NCBI GenBank assembly: GCA_041745535.1
Contig: JBGTIS010000074.1
Span: forward strand, 1-54,657
Length of the DNA stretch: 54,657 nt
Direction of reading: 5' to 3'
Origin: JBGTIS01 sp041745535
GTDB lineage: Bacteria; Bacteroidota; Bacteroidia; Cytophagales; Cyclobacteriaceae
How positions within the stretch are numbered: position 1 is the stretch's first letter; each line of letters begins with the position of its first letter. Below, one piece after another: positions 1-9,494 of this stretch. Below the pieces are notes generated by a model. That model worked only from the letters and a program-made list of their open reading frames with translations. It was not told the origin of the DNA and did no database searches. The position numbers were made by a program, and so were the translations under genes.

Positions 1-1
1 G

Positions 2-1294
2 GTAAAGGAAAAACTGGAGCAGCTTTCTGAAATCATGGTTAAACAAGAAAATGGCAGGTTGTATCGTACCATCGTGAACCGGCTCTGGGACCGCCTGATG
101 GGCCGCGGACTGGTGGAACCTTTAGACGACATGGACCAGACTCCGTGGAATAGTGAACTGCTGGACTGGCTGGCTACCGACCTAATTGACCATAATTACG
201 ACCTGAAGCACACGCTGGCCACCATCATGACTTCTAAAACCTATCAGCTGCCTACGGTTGAGTATGCCCAGGTTGATCAGCTCAAAACAGGAAATTATGT
301 GTTTACCGGGCCGGTACGGAGAAGGCTGAGTGCCGAGCAGTTTGCCGATGCCGTTAGCCAGGTGATTACGCCTGTTTTCTATACAAAAGCGTACGATCCT
401 GAGCCAACCACCATAGAAAGTGACTGGATCTGGTACCGCGAAATGGAGGTGGAACGCGACATTTTACCCCGACCGGGCAAGCGATACTTCCGGTATGCTT
501 TTAAAGTGCCTTCTGGCAAGAATATTCAGAAAGCGGAAGCCCTGCTGTCGGTGGACCATGCCTTTACATTGTATATGAATGGCAAACAGGCCGGTGCGGG
601 CGACGATTGGCGCAAAGTACAAAATATTAATCTGGACAAACTGGTTCAGCCGGGTACCAATCAGATTGCCATTGAAGGGGAAAACGAAGGCACGGTGCCC
701 AATCCTGCCGGATTATTATTTGCCTTTAGAATTACCTACCAGGACGGCAGCCAGGAACTGATTAATTCCAATGACAAATGGAAAGCCCTGAATGAGCAAC
801 CTGATAAAAACTGGCTGCTTCCTGAATTTGACGACAGCGAATGGGCCGATGTGAAAGTATACCGGGATGCTGAAGTGGAAGCTCATTGGGGAAAACTGAT
901 TAATTTCAGTTTCGATCAGGAACAGAAAGAGTCTTTTGCTCGGGCTTCACTGGTGAAGCAAAATCCATTTTTAAAAGCATTAGGACGGCCCAGCCGTGAG
1001 AATGTAACCACCTCCCGCGATGATCAGGCTACTTTATTGCAGGCGTTGGAACTCACCAATGGCGAATTCTTTAACCAGGCCATGCAGGAAGGCGCGGCAT
1101 CGTGGCTGGCAGAATATGGTAACAACAGCAAGGAATTAATTAACCAGCTCTATCTTAAATCTTTCGGGCGAGAACCCATTGGCAAGGAAAAAGACCTGAT
1201 GCTTGATGTATTGGGAAAAGAACCCGGAGAAAAGGAAGTTCAGGATTTGTTATGGGCGACTGTACTGTTACCTGAATTTCAGTTTATTTATTAA
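2..1294 (+). CDS. DUF1553 domain protein, 5' end outside window
   Basis: The reading frame is open from base 2, so the gene starts left of the window; the ATG at 35 is internal. The visible 430 residues begin with a DUF1553 signature (NRLWDRLMGRGLVEPLDDMD, then ELLDWLA and a TSKTYQLP stretch) and end with the DUF1553 C-terminal half (LGRPSRENVTTSRDD, LLQALELTNGEFFNQ, DLLWATVLLPEFQF). Between them, about residues 140-290, lies a beta-rich insert with a sugar-binding jelly-roll look (YMNGKQAG, PGTNQIAIEGEN, FDDSEWADV), like the N-terminal modules of GH2 or rhamnosidase enzymes. Full-length family members usually carry a cytochrome-c-like PSD1 domain and DUF1549 upstream, which cannot be checked here. 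The DUF1501 partner follows after 12 bases, so the two are almost certainly co-transcribed. DUF1553/DUF1501 pairs are often near sulfatases and glycosidases; their biochemical role is not established. Confidence 0.85.
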   Translation, partial: VKEKLEQLSEIMVKQENGRLYRTIVNRLWDRLMGRGLVEPLDDMDQTPWNSELLDWLATDLIDHNYDLKHTLATIMTSKTYQLPTVEYAQVDQLKTGNYVFTGPVRRRLSAEQFADAVSQVITPVFYTKAYDPEPTTIESDWIWYREMEVERDILPRPGKRYFRYAFKVPSGKNIQKAEALLSVDHAFTLYMNGKQAGAGDDWRKVQNINLDKLVQPGTNQIAIEGENEGTVPNPAGLLFAFRITYQDGSQELINSNDKWKALNEQPDKNWLLPEFDDSEWADVKVYRDAEVEAHWGKLINFSFDQEQKESFARASLVKQNPFLKALGRPSRENVTTSRDDQATLLQALELTNGEFFNQAMQEGAASWLAEYGNNSKELINQLYLKSFGREPIGKEKDLMLDVLGKEPGEKEVQDLLWATVLLPEFQFIY

Positions 1295-1306
1295 AATATT
1301 ATTATC

Positions 1307-2743
1307 ATGACTTATCCAAACCACGATCGAGCACGAAGGGAATTTATAAAGAAAATGGGTGCCGCCAGTCTGGCGGCTATGGCTACCACTTTGCCTACCG
1401 CCAGTTTTCTGAGTTCCTGTAGTGCTGAACACAAGCTGCCCTCATCCATAGATTCGGTAATCCTGCTCTGGATGGCCGGGGGTATGGCCCATACCGAAAC
1501 TTTTGATCCCAAGGCATATGTGCCTTATGAAAAAGGACTGGAAAGCAAACGCGTGCTCAGCACTTTTCCGAAAGTGCCCACCGCGGTAGACGGGCTTTAT
1601 TTTTCCGAAGGATTAGAAGCTATCGGTAGTGTAATGGACAAGGGCGCTATTATTCGTTCTTACCGGTCGGCCGACCTGGGGCATATTCTGCACACCCGCC
1701 ATCAGTACCACTGGCATACCTGCTACGAACCGCCACAATCGGTACAACCGCCGCATATTGGCGCCTGGATTGCCCGGGAACTGGGCCCTTTGAATCCGGT
1801 GATTCCACCGTTTATCAGTATGGGACAGCGGTTCACAGTTGGGGAAGGAGAAGAACTGAAAGCCTTTCATTCTGCCGGATTTATGGGCAGTGAGTATGGC
1901 CCTTTCCTTATTCCTGACCCTTCCAGCGGGCTGGACAGCGTACGTCCGCCACAGGGTATGACCACCAGGCGCTTTGAAGCCAGGAACAAATTATATGAGG
2001 AACTGGTAAAACGCAGCCCGATGCAGGATCATGGCAGCGACTATCAGAAAGAATCATTAAAACGATCGATGGAACAGGCCTATCGCCTGCTCAACTCACC
2101 GGAAGCCAAAGCTTTTGATCTGAGCCAGGAGCCCAAGGAAATTTACGATACCTACAATACCGGCCGGTTCGGACTGGGCTGTCTGATGGCCAAAAGACTG
2201 GTACAGGAAGGTGCCCGTTTTATTGGTGTGTCCAGTGAATATGAGCCTTTTTTGGGATGGGATACCCATGAGAATGGCCATACCCGTGCCAAGGGAATGA
2301 AAGAGATGATAAACCTTCCCATTGCACAGCTCATCAAAGACCTGGACGAATCGGGTCATCTGGACCGAACACTTGTTATTCTGGCCAGTGAATTCAGTCG
2401 CGATGCCATACTGGAAGGTCGGCCGGGTGAAACGGTGAAAGATCAGGTAGACCAGCCCGACACCATCGACGACATGAAATATTACGGGATGCACCGCCAT
2501 TTTACCGATGGCAGTTCCATCCTGATGTGGGGAGGCGGTATTAAAAAAGGACTGGTATATGGCAAAACCGCTGATGAACGTCCTTGTTCTTCCATAGAAA
2601 AAACGGTGGTGATTGATCAGATTCATCAGACTATCTATCACATGCTGGGGATACCCCCAGAAACGGAATATACCATTGAAGGCCGGCCTTTTTATTCCAC
2701 TCCGGATGGAAAAGGAGAGCCTATTCTGGATTTATTAGCCTGA
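1307..2743 (+). CDS. DUF1501 family protein with Tat-type signal
   Basis: This 478-residue protein matches DUF1501, a group related in fold to alkaline phosphatase/sulfatase-like enzymes and paired with DUF1553 proteins. The N terminus has a twin-arginine motif (RREFIKKMG, residues 10-18), an Ala-rich hydrophobic stretch and a possible lipobox (FLSSC), so export by Tat and possible lipid anchoring are likely. Recognisable blocks are ILLWMAGGMAHTETFDPK (about 53-70), the RSYRSADLGHILHTRHQYH region, and GVSSEYEPFLGWDTHENGH with LVILASEFSRDA, where the His/Asp clusters would bind metal in an active enzyme. It starts 12 bases after the DUF1553 stop. Length is normal for the family. The substrate is unknown; the GH106 gene downstream suggests a role in complex glycan use. 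Confidence 0.87.
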   Translation: MTYPNHDRARREFIKKMGAASLAAMATTLPTASFLSSCSAEHKLPSSIDSVILLWMAGGMAHTETFDPKAYVPYEKGLESKRVLSTFPKVPTAVDGLYFSEGLEAIGSVMDKGAIIRSYRSADLGHILHTRHQYHWHTCYEPPQSVQPPHIGAWIARELGPLNPVIPPFISMGQRFTVGEGEELKAFHSAGFMGSEYGPFLIPDPSSGLDSVRPPQGMTTRRFEARNKLYEELVKRSPMQDHGSDYQKESLKRSMEQAYRLLNSPEAKAFDLSQEPKEIYDTYNTGRFGLGCLMAKRLVQEGARFIGVSSEYEPFLGWDTHENGHTRAKGMKEMINLPIAQLIKDLDESGHLDRTLVILASEFSRDAILEGRPGETVKDQVDQPDTIDDMKYYGMHRHFTDGSSILMWGGGIKKGLVYGKTADERPCSSIEKTVVIDQIHQTIYHMLGIPPETEYTIEGRPFYSTPDGKGEPILDLLA

Positions 2744-2806
2744 TCCATTTAAAAAGATAGGCAGTAAGCATAAAGTATAGCAGATAGCCTGATGGCCGTA
2801 TTGGCA

Positions 2807-2814
2807 TAACTTTG
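2807..2814 (+). promoter_or_regulatory. Candidate Bacteroidota -7 box
   Basis: TAACTTTG matches the Bacteroidota -7 consensus TAnnTTTG exactly and lies 37 bases before the GH106 start codon. No clear TTTG -33 element is seen at the expected distance, so the call rests on the -7 match and position only. If real, the rhamnosidase has its own transcript in addition to any read-through from DUF1501. Confidence 0.35.
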
Positions 2815-2851
2815 CCTTTTACAATAGAAACGATCAACCCTAAACGTTGTC

Positions 2852-5800
2852 ATGAGATTATCCCAAAGAATCGGATACCCGGTTTATTTTTCCTTATTCC
2901 TTATCCTGCTCATTTTTCACCACTGTATTACCCCGGTTCCACCTTCTGAAATTACCAGTCTGAAAGCTGGCTTTCTGCATCCTCCTGACTCGGCCCGGCC
3001 GGGCGTATATTGGTATTTTATGGATGGCAATTTGTCTGGAGAAGCCATGACCGCCGATCTGGAAGCAATGAAAGCAGCGGGTATTGGTAGCCTTGTGTTT
3101 CTGGAAGTAAATGTAGGCGTACCCCGGGGGCCGGTTGATTTTTTAAGTGATGAATGGCAGGAACTATTCAAACATGCCATCCGGGAAGCAGAGCGGCTGG
3201 GCATTGAAATTACACTGGGTGTAGGGCCGGGCTGGACGGGCAGTGGAGGGCCCTGGGTAGCGCCAGAGCAGTCTATGCAGCACCTGGTCTCCAGTGCAGT
3301 TCAGGTTACCGGGGGTAGCACCAAAACAATTCGCCTGCCAAAACCTGCACCCAAAAAGCCTTATTTCGGGGAAGGCGTATTTACACCCGAACTGAAAAAG
3401 CAGTGGGAGAACTTTTACGAAGACGTGGCCGTACTGGCTTTTCCCACTCCGGCCGGAAAGCATACTTTGCCCGATATTGATGAAAAAGCGCTCTATTACC
3501 GGGCTCCTTATACGTCGGTACCCGGCGTAAAGCAGTACCTGCCTTCATTTGCTGAATATCAGGAATTACCAAAGGCAGCAGTAATTCAGAAAAGCAGTAT
3601 CATTGATCTGACCGATCAGCTTCAACCCAACGGTAACCTCACCTGGGAAGTGCCTGCCGGCAACTGGACGGTGATGCGATTCGGACGCCGCAACAATGGG
3701 GCAGTGACGCGTCCGGCGCCTTTTCCGGGTTTGGGATTTGAAGCTGATAAATTTGATACCGTCGCACTGAATGCCCATCTGGAGAATTATACCGGTAAGC
3801 TCCTTCGGAAAATTGGTGATTTGGATACTGCCTCGGCAGGTGGACTCAAAATGCTGCATATGGATAGTTGGGAAATGGGTTCGCAGAACTGGACGTCCCG
3901 GTTTCGGGAAGAGTTTACGAAACGCAGAGGGTATGACCCTATGCCCTTTTATCCGGTGTATGCCGGTAGCATTGTGGAAAGTATTGAGGTTAGCGAGCGT
4001 TTTCTCTGGGATTTGCGCCTCACCGCGCAGGAGCTGGTGTTGGCGTACCACGCAGGTCATCTTAAAAAGTACAGTCACCGGCATGGCTTCGGCTTATCCA
4101 TTGAGCCGTATGACATGAACCCCAATGCTGACCTGGCACTGGGTGCCGTAGCCGATGTGCCCATGTGCGAGTTCTGGAGCAAGGGTTATGGATATAGTTC
4201 ATCCTTTAGTTGTATAGAAGCTACCTCTATTGCCCACGTCAATGGCATTTCACGAGTAGCGGCCGAAGCATTTACTGCTGAAAGCACGGAAGCCTGGCAG
4301 CAGTATCCCGGTTCCATGAAAGACCAGGGCGACTGGGCTTTTGCCACCGGCATCAACCGGCTGGTATACCATACCTTTGCCCATAAACCTCTGGGAGAGC
4401 AATACCGCCCCGGCATGACCATGGGACCCTATGGAGTACACTGGGACCGCGGACAAACCTGGTGGCCTATGGTATCCGATTACCATCGATATGTATCCCG
4501 GTGTCAGTATGTGTTACAGCAGGGCCGCACCGTAGCCGATATTTTATACCTGACGCCCGAAGGAGCACCGCATGCTTTTCGTCCGCCGGCTTCGGCCATG
4601 GGTGGCGATGAATTTATGCCAGATCGAAAAGGGTATAATTTTGATGGTTGTGCACCGGACCAACTGTATAAAGCCAGTGTAAAAGATCATCAGATCATAT
4701 TCCCCGGAGGAGCCACTTATCAGTTACTGATATTACCCGCTTCTGAAACCATGACCCCGGCACTGCTGAAGAAGATTGATTCACTAATCAGCCAGGGTGG
4801 TACGGTGGTAGGTGCACCGCCCAGAAAGTCTCCCAGTTTATCAAATTATCCTGAATGCGACCTGCAAATTAAGGAAATGGTAGAAAAAATCTGGGGTGGA
4901 TTTGATTCACCTGCTGCACAAACAGAACGAGCGTATGGCAAAGGAAAAGTGATCTGGGGCGGAGCTTTTACCATCAAAGAAGAAAACACGCTTTTTCCGG
5001 AGTATGCGGTAACTGCCCAACTGTTACAGGATATGGGATTGGCAGCGGATTTTGAAACGGCAGCACCTGTGCGGTATACACATCGAACTTCTGATAACCA
5101 GGATATTTATTTTGTATCGAACCGGACCGATCAGCCGATAACGGCAAATTGCCTGTTCCGTACTAATAGGGGAGCACCCGAACTGTGGGACCCGCTTACG
5201 GGACAAACCCGGATGCTTCCTGAGTTTTCTGCCGAAAATGAGCGCACGTCAATTCCTTTACAATTTGCCCCTTTTCAGAGTTTTTTTATTGTGTTTGCAA
5301 AAGGCACTTCGCCATCAAAAGCTGAGGGGAAGAATTTTCCCAACCAGTTGCAGGTACAAACTTTGGCAGGCCCCTGGCAGGTATCATTTGATCCGAAATG
5401 GGGTGGCCCCGAAAAGGTGCAGTTTGATCGGCTTACCGACTGGACCCAACGACCGGAAGCAGGCATTAAGTACTATTCAGGCATTGCTACCTACCGGAAA
5501 ACATTTGACCTTTCGGGTAATGAGCCGGATACCACCAACCGTCAGCTATACCTGGATTTGGGAGAGGTGAAATACCTGGCGCGCGTTCGACTGAACGGGG
5601 AGGACCTGGGGGTAGTATGGACAGCTCCCTGGCGGGTGAACATCAGCGAAGCTGTAAAACCAGAAGGCAATCAACTGGAGATTGAAGTGGCTAACCTTTG
5701 GCCCAACCGGCTGATTGGCGATGAACACTTGCCTGACGATGGTGTTGAAAACGGGCAATGGCCAGCCTGGCTGCTGGAAGGTAAGCTCCGCAGCAGTGGT

Positions 5801-5896
5801 CGGTATACCTTTACCACCCATCCTTTTTATACTGTAGATGCTCCCTTACTGAAATCTGGGTTATTAGGGCCGGTTACAATTTGGCGAAATGAATAA
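2852..5896 (+). CDS. GH106 family alpha-L-rhamnosidase
   Basis: This 1014-residue exported protein has the GH106 pattern: after a hydrophobic N-terminal segment (residues 8-26) comes FLHPPDSARPGVYWYFMDGN, LEAMKAAGIGSLVFLEV, GVGPGWTGSGGPW, and in the middle EAFTAESTEAW with MGPYGVHWDRGQTWWP. The C terminus is a beta-sandwich resembling the GH2 sugar-binding module (YLDLGEVKYLARVRLNGEDLG, VANLWPNRLIGD), which is usual for the family. GH106 enzymes remove alpha-L-rhamnose from pectic side chains and other polysaccharides with inversion. The Cys at the end of LIFHHC is not in a good lipobox, so the signal type is open. The gene lies between the DUF1553/DUF1501 pair and SusC/SusD pair 1, suggesting a locus for a rhamnose-containing glycan. 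Length is typical. Exact linkage cannot be inferred. Confidence 0.88.
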   Translation: MRLSQRIGYPVYFSLFLILLIFHHCITPVPPSEITSLKAGFLHPPDSARPGVYWYFMDGNLSGEAMTADLEAMKAAGIGSLVFLEVNVGVPRGPVDFLSDEWQELFKHAIREAERLGIEITLGVGPGWTGSGGPWVAPEQSMQHLVSSAVQVTGGSTKTIRLPKPAPKKPYFGEGVFTPELKKQWENFYEDVAVLAFPTPAGKHTLPDIDEKALYYRAPYTSVPGVKQYLPSFAEYQELPKAAVIQKSSIIDLTDQLQPNGNLTWEVPAGNWTVMRFGRRNNGAVTRPAPFPGLGFEADKFDTVALNAHLENYTGKLLRKIGDLDTASAGGLKMLHMDSWEMGSQNWTSRFREEFTKRRGYDPMPFYPVYAGSIVESIEVSERFLWDLRLTAQELVLAYHAGHLKKYSHRHGFGLSIEPYDMNPNADLALGAVADVPMCEFWSKGYGYSSSFSCIEATSIAHVNGISRVAAEAFTAESTEAWQQYPGSMKDQGDWAFATGINRLVYHTFAHKPLGEQYRPGMTMGPYGVHWDRGQTWWPMVSDYHRYVSRCQYVLQQGRTVADILYLTPEGAPHAFRPPASAMGGDEFMPDRKGYNFDGCAPDQLYKASVKDHQIIFPGGATYQLLILPASETMTPALLKKIDSLISQGGTVVGAPPRKSPSLSNYPECDLQIKEMVEKIWGGFDSPAAQTERAYGKGKVIWGGAFTIKEENTLFPEYAVTAQLLQDMGLAADFETAAPVRYTHRTSDNQDIYFVSNRTDQPITANCLFRTNRGAPELWDPLTGQTRMLPEFSAENERTSIPLQFAPFQSFFIVFAKGTSPSKAEGKNFPNQLQVQTLAGPWQVSFDPKWGGPEKVQFDRLTDWTQRPEAGIKYYSGIATYRKTFDLSGNEPDTTNRQLYLDLGEVKYLARVRLNGEDLGVVWTAPWRVNISEAVKPEGNQLEIEVANLWPNRLIGDEHLPDDGVENGQWPAWLLEGKLRSSGRYTFTTHPFYTVDAPLLKSGLLGPVTIWRNE

Positions 5897-5927
5897 TAAT
5901 CCACAAGAATCAATTGTAAATTGTACT

Positions 5928-5944
5928 TTTGCCAAAATATGCAT
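5928..5944 (+). repeat. 17-bp direct repeat, copy 1
   Basis: TTTGCCAAAATATGCAT occurs here and, identically, at 6094-6110, with start points 166 bases apart. Both copies lie in the leader region of the SusC/SusD operon. It could be a duplicated regulator site or the trace of a local duplication. Confidence 0.7.
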
Positions 5945-6093
5945 CATGGCTATCACCTGCCGATCATAAAACAGAACTGGATTTGTATAAACATATTCGC
6001 GATTATTTGGTAATTTTAATGTAATGCAATTAATATTTGCTTCGCATATTGTTTGCGGAATGAAAATTTAGCAGGAGTGGCTACCTGTTTCTC

Positions 6094-6110
6094 TTTGCCA
6101 AAATATGCAT
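6094..6110 (+). repeat. 17-bp direct repeat, copy 2
   Basis: Second exact copy of TTTGCCAAAATATGCAT (first at 5928-5944). The flanks differ, so the repeated unit is just this block. Confidence 0.7.
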
Positions 6111-6424
6111 TTTTAATATCATTTTATTCATTTTTAAATTGTGCTGATCTGAATAACTTGGCTTTAAATAGCAGCATTACCTCTATTAAAAAGATCTTTA
6201 GCGGATTAAGACGCTCCCGTCTTTGGTTACAGTGTGCAATGGTTTTCGGTTAGCAATCAGAGGTGCTTAAAAAGTTTTTAAATATGGGTTGGCTTGTCCA
6301 ATGCGTCTGATACATATTTTTAATAAATCTCAGGTAGAATTAATGGTTCTGCCGTGAGGATGTGCCCATCAATGCTGATGGGCTATTTGATTTTACAATT
6401 TATTTTCTACTTAATCCTATTGCT

Positions 6425-9400
6425 ATGAATCACAACTATCTAACTTTAAGGCTGATACTGATTGTATGTATTGCCCTCTCCAGTTTAAACCCTTTATTCG
6501 CACAAAACAGAATTGTTTCCGGAACAATTAATTCTGATGAAGACAATTCACCTATTCCTGGTGTGAACGTCGTAGTTAAAAATACCTCTACCGGTACGGT
6601 TACAGATGTTAATGGCAACTATACCATTGCTGTTGGAAACGGTGCTACCCTGGTATTTTCTTCTATCGGATTTCTTACCCAGGAGGTGGCTGTGAACGAC
6701 CAGTCTGTCATCAACCTATCGTTATCTGCTGATATTCAGTCTCTTTCTGAAGTGGTGGTGGTAGGTTATGGCTCTCAGCGGAAAGCTGATATCACCTCTG
6801 CCATATCGGTAATCGATGTGGAAAAGGTGAAAGACCGGCCCATCACCAATTTAACCAATCTGTTGCAGGGGCAGGCTCCGGGCGTAGTAGTACGGCAAAC
6901 CACCGGAAGGCCGGGCCAGGAACTGGAAGTAAACATCCGTGGCCTCAGTTCATTGGGTGCCGGCAGTAGCCCTTTGTACGTAATTGATGGGTTTGCCGTG
7001 GGTAATTCCGCCGGACAAAACATTAATCCTACTGATATTGAAAGCATAACCGTACTAAAAGACGCTGCCTCTACGGCAATTTATGGGGCCAGAGGCTCCA
7101 ATGGTGTGGTGCTGGTTACCACCAAATCGGCTCAGGATGGAGAAGTACATCTAACGTTTGATGCCAATTATGGCGTACAGAACATTCCGGATTCCAGAAG
7201 GACCCAAATGTTGAACGGGCCTGATTTTGCTCAGTTCAAAAAAGATAGTTTTATGGATAAAATCCGATATTTTGAAGGCCGGGAGCCCAGTGTGGAAGAA
7301 GTTCCTATAGAGTATCGCTTTCCTGAGCAAACCAAATATTCCACCAACTGGCTGGATGAAATTCTGAATAACAATGCCAGTTTCCAGAACTATAACATGA
7401 CCTTGTCAGCCGGGAAAGGCGGCGTAAAATCGCTGGTTTCTATTGGATATTTAAACCAGGAAGGCGCTGTGATTGAAACCGGATTTGAGCGATTTAATGC
7501 CAGGGCCAACCTGAGCGGTGATATCAACAAAAATATTTCCATGGGATGGAATATTGTCGGGTCCTATTCCGATGAACCATTTGCCCAAACCACCGGCCGG
7601 GATGCCATTATCGGTTCAGCACTATGGGCCGATCCCAGAGATCCTGTATACAATGAAGATGGTACTTTTAACGCTTATATTGGCGGGCGCGATGGGGTAT
7701 TTGGAACTTCCAACCCGGTGCAGGAATTGAAAGAAATGAAAAGAAATGCCAGCACTACCAATTTATTGTCGAATGGGTATGTGGAATTTAGGTTTTTGAA
7801 AGATTTTTCATTCAGATCTTCAATAAACGCAAGCTTTAACCACTATCGGCAAAAAGAATTTCGCCCTTCTTTTTTAGCAGGCAGAGGATTTAATAATCCA
7901 CCTCCCCGGGAAGCTTCCCTATTTGAGTTTTATTCACAAACCATTAATGTTTCCACCGACCAGGTATTGAACTATTCCAAAACCCTAGGCGATCATCAGA
8001 TCAGTGCTTTGGTGGGATATTCCGCACAGGAAGAAACATTTAAAGCCATATCAGCATCGGGCGATGAGTTTCCGAATGATATTGTAAGGTTTTTAAATGC
8101 CGCGAAGCAGATAAGCGCGGGTTCTACAGAGTCAAGCTGGAGCTTATTGGCTTACATTGCCCGATTGAACTATGCTTTCAAAGACAAATACCTGTTATCG
8201 GCAACTTACCGTCGTGAAGGCAGCTCCCGGTTTGGCGCCAACAACAAATGGGGAAATTTCCCGGCGGTATCGGTAGGCTGGCGAGTTTCCGAAGAGTCAT
8301 TCCTGAAAGCGTATGCTTGGTTAACCGACCTGAAATTACGAGGAAGCTGGGGAGTAACCGGGAATAACGACATTGGTAATTACTCCAGTTTGTCGACTAT
8401 GAATCCTGCTAACTATATTTTAGGAGTTCCTCCAGGTACCTTCGTCAACGGTCAGGTTTTAGATGCTTTTGCCAATGCCGATCTGGGTTGGGAACAATCT
8501 AATCAGATCGATATCGGAATGGATTTGTCATTGTTTGAAAACCGGCTGGTATTTACAGCGGAATATTATAAGAAAATTACCAACGATATGCTGCTGCCCA
8601 TTGAAATACCGGTGATCTCCGGCTTTCAGACTACTTTCTCCAATATTGGAAAAGTAGAGAACAAGGGCATTGAACTGGCTGTGGGGTACAGGACTTCCTT
8701 TAATGAGTTAAACCTGTATACCAATTTCAACATTGCCTTTAACCGGAACAAGGTGCTTGAAATTCTGGGAGAAAACGACGAGATCAGAAATGGTGGATTT
8801 TACAGTACCTACAACGTGTCGGTACCGGGCCGCCCGATTGGTATGATGCACGGTTTTCATATGATCGGTATTTTCGATACCGACGAACAAATCGCCGCGT
8901 CGCCTACCCAGGATGGGGCCATACCCGGGGTATATATTTATGAAGATACCAACGGTGATGGGGTAATTTCATACGATACAGAAGATATGGTTGAAATTGG
9001 TAATCCGCATCCCAAAGCAGTGTGGGGTTTTACCCTGGGTGGCGACTACAAAAGATTTGATCTGAATATATTGGTAACCGGCGCGCAGGACTACGATCTG
9101 TTCAGAAATATTGAAGCTACTACCATGAATATGGATGGGGTATTTAATGTATTGGAATCCTCTAAAAATCGTTGGAGATCGGCTGAGAATCCCGGAGATG
9201 GGGTAGGTGCTACTACGAATACCTGGAAATGGGAACGCGAATCTAATTCCCGTTATGTGTACGACGGCAGCCATGCCTGGGTAAAAAATATTACCCTGGG
9301 TTATACCTTGCCTATACTGAACAATGCCCGTGTTTATTTCAGCACCGATAACCTGCTGCTGATATCCAAATATCCGGGTAACAATCCTGAGGTAAACCAA

Positions 9401-9484
9401 AGAGGCGGCATTAATCCTGGCTTTGACGATGAAACGTATCCTGTTCCCAGAACTTTTTCTCTAGGAGCATCTGTAAAATTTTAA
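6425..9484 (+). CDS. SusC/RagA-type TonB-dependent outer membrane transporter (pair 1)
   Basis: SusC-like barrel that imports oligosaccharides together with its SusD lipoprotein. I start at the ATG at 6425, which gives a normal signal peptide (NYLTLRLILIVCIALSSL to Ala-Gln); the frame also extends to a GTG at 6362, but that adds 21 residues before the signal. After the signal comes a CarboxypepD_reg-like domain (IVSGTINSDEDNSPIPGVNV, about residues 29-105), the conserved VVVGYGSQRKADIT box, a plug domain with IRGLSS, PLYVIDG and IESITVLKDAASTAIYG, and a beta-barrel ending in a C-terminal Phe (LGASVKF). There is no N-terminal STN domain, so it is not expected to signal to a FecR anti-sigma factor, and no sigma/FecR pair lies next to it. 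The length of 1019 residues is usual. susD follows after 10 bases. Confidence 0.95.
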   Translation: MNHNYLTLRLILIVCIALSSLNPLFAQNRIVSGTINSDEDNSPIPGVNVVVKNTSTGTVTDVNGNYTIAVGNGATLVFSSIGFLTQEVAVNDQSVINLSLSADIQSLSEVVVVGYGSQRKADITSAISVIDVEKVKDRPITNLTNLLQGQAPGVVVRQTTGRPGQELEVNIRGLSSLGAGSSPLYVIDGFAVGNSAGQNINPTDIESITVLKDAASTAIYGARGSNGVVLVTTKSAQDGEVHLTFDANYGVQNIPDSRRTQMLNGPDFAQFKKDSFMDKIRYFEGREPSVEEVPIEYRFPEQTKYSTNWLDEILNNNASFQNYNMTLSAGKGGVKSLVSIGYLNQEGAVIETGFERFNARANLSGDINKNISMGWNIVGSYSDEPFAQTTGRDAIIGSALWADPRDPVYNEDGTFNAYIGGRDGVFGTSNPVQELKEMKRNASTTNLLSNGYVEFRFLKDFSFRSSINASFNHYRQKEFRPSFLAGRGFNNPPPREASLFEFYSQTINVSTDQVLNYSKTLGDHQISALVGYSAQEETFKAISASGDEFPNDIVRFLNAAKQISAGSTESSWSLLAYIARLNYAFKDKYLLSATYRREGSSRFGANNKWGNFPAVSVGWRVSEESFLKAYAWLTDLKLRGSWGVTGNNDIGNYSSLSTMNPANYILGVPPGTFVNGQVLDAFANADLGWEQSNQIDIGMDLSLFENRLVFTAEYYKKITNDMLLPIEIPVISGFQTTFSNIGKVENKGIELAVGYRTSFNELNLYTNFNIAFNRNKVLEILGENDEIRNGGFYSTYNVSVPGRPIGMMHGFHMIGIFDTDEQIAASPTQDGAIPGVYIYEDTNGDGVISYDTEDMVEIGNPHPKAVWGFTLGGDYKRFDLNILVTGAQDYDLFRNIEATTMNMDGVFNVLESSKNRWRSAENPGDGVGATTNTWKWERESNSRYVYDGSHAWVKNITLGYTLPILNNARVYFSTDNLLLISKYPGNNPEVNQRGGINPGFDDETYPVPRTFSLGASVKF

Positions 9485-9494
9485 ACTGATCAAC

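Larger units (their letters stand above)
5897..6424. other. Long intergenic region before susC pair 1
   Basis: AT-rich stretch of about 530 bases with no convincing gene. It holds an exact 17-base direct repeat (listed separately) and presumably the promoter and 5' leader of the SusC/SusD operon; I could not place a clean TAnnTTTG box. Confidence 0.6.

Noticed and set aside
2096..2641. 181-codon minus-strand open frame
   Set aside because: Antisense to DUF1501; no family pattern.
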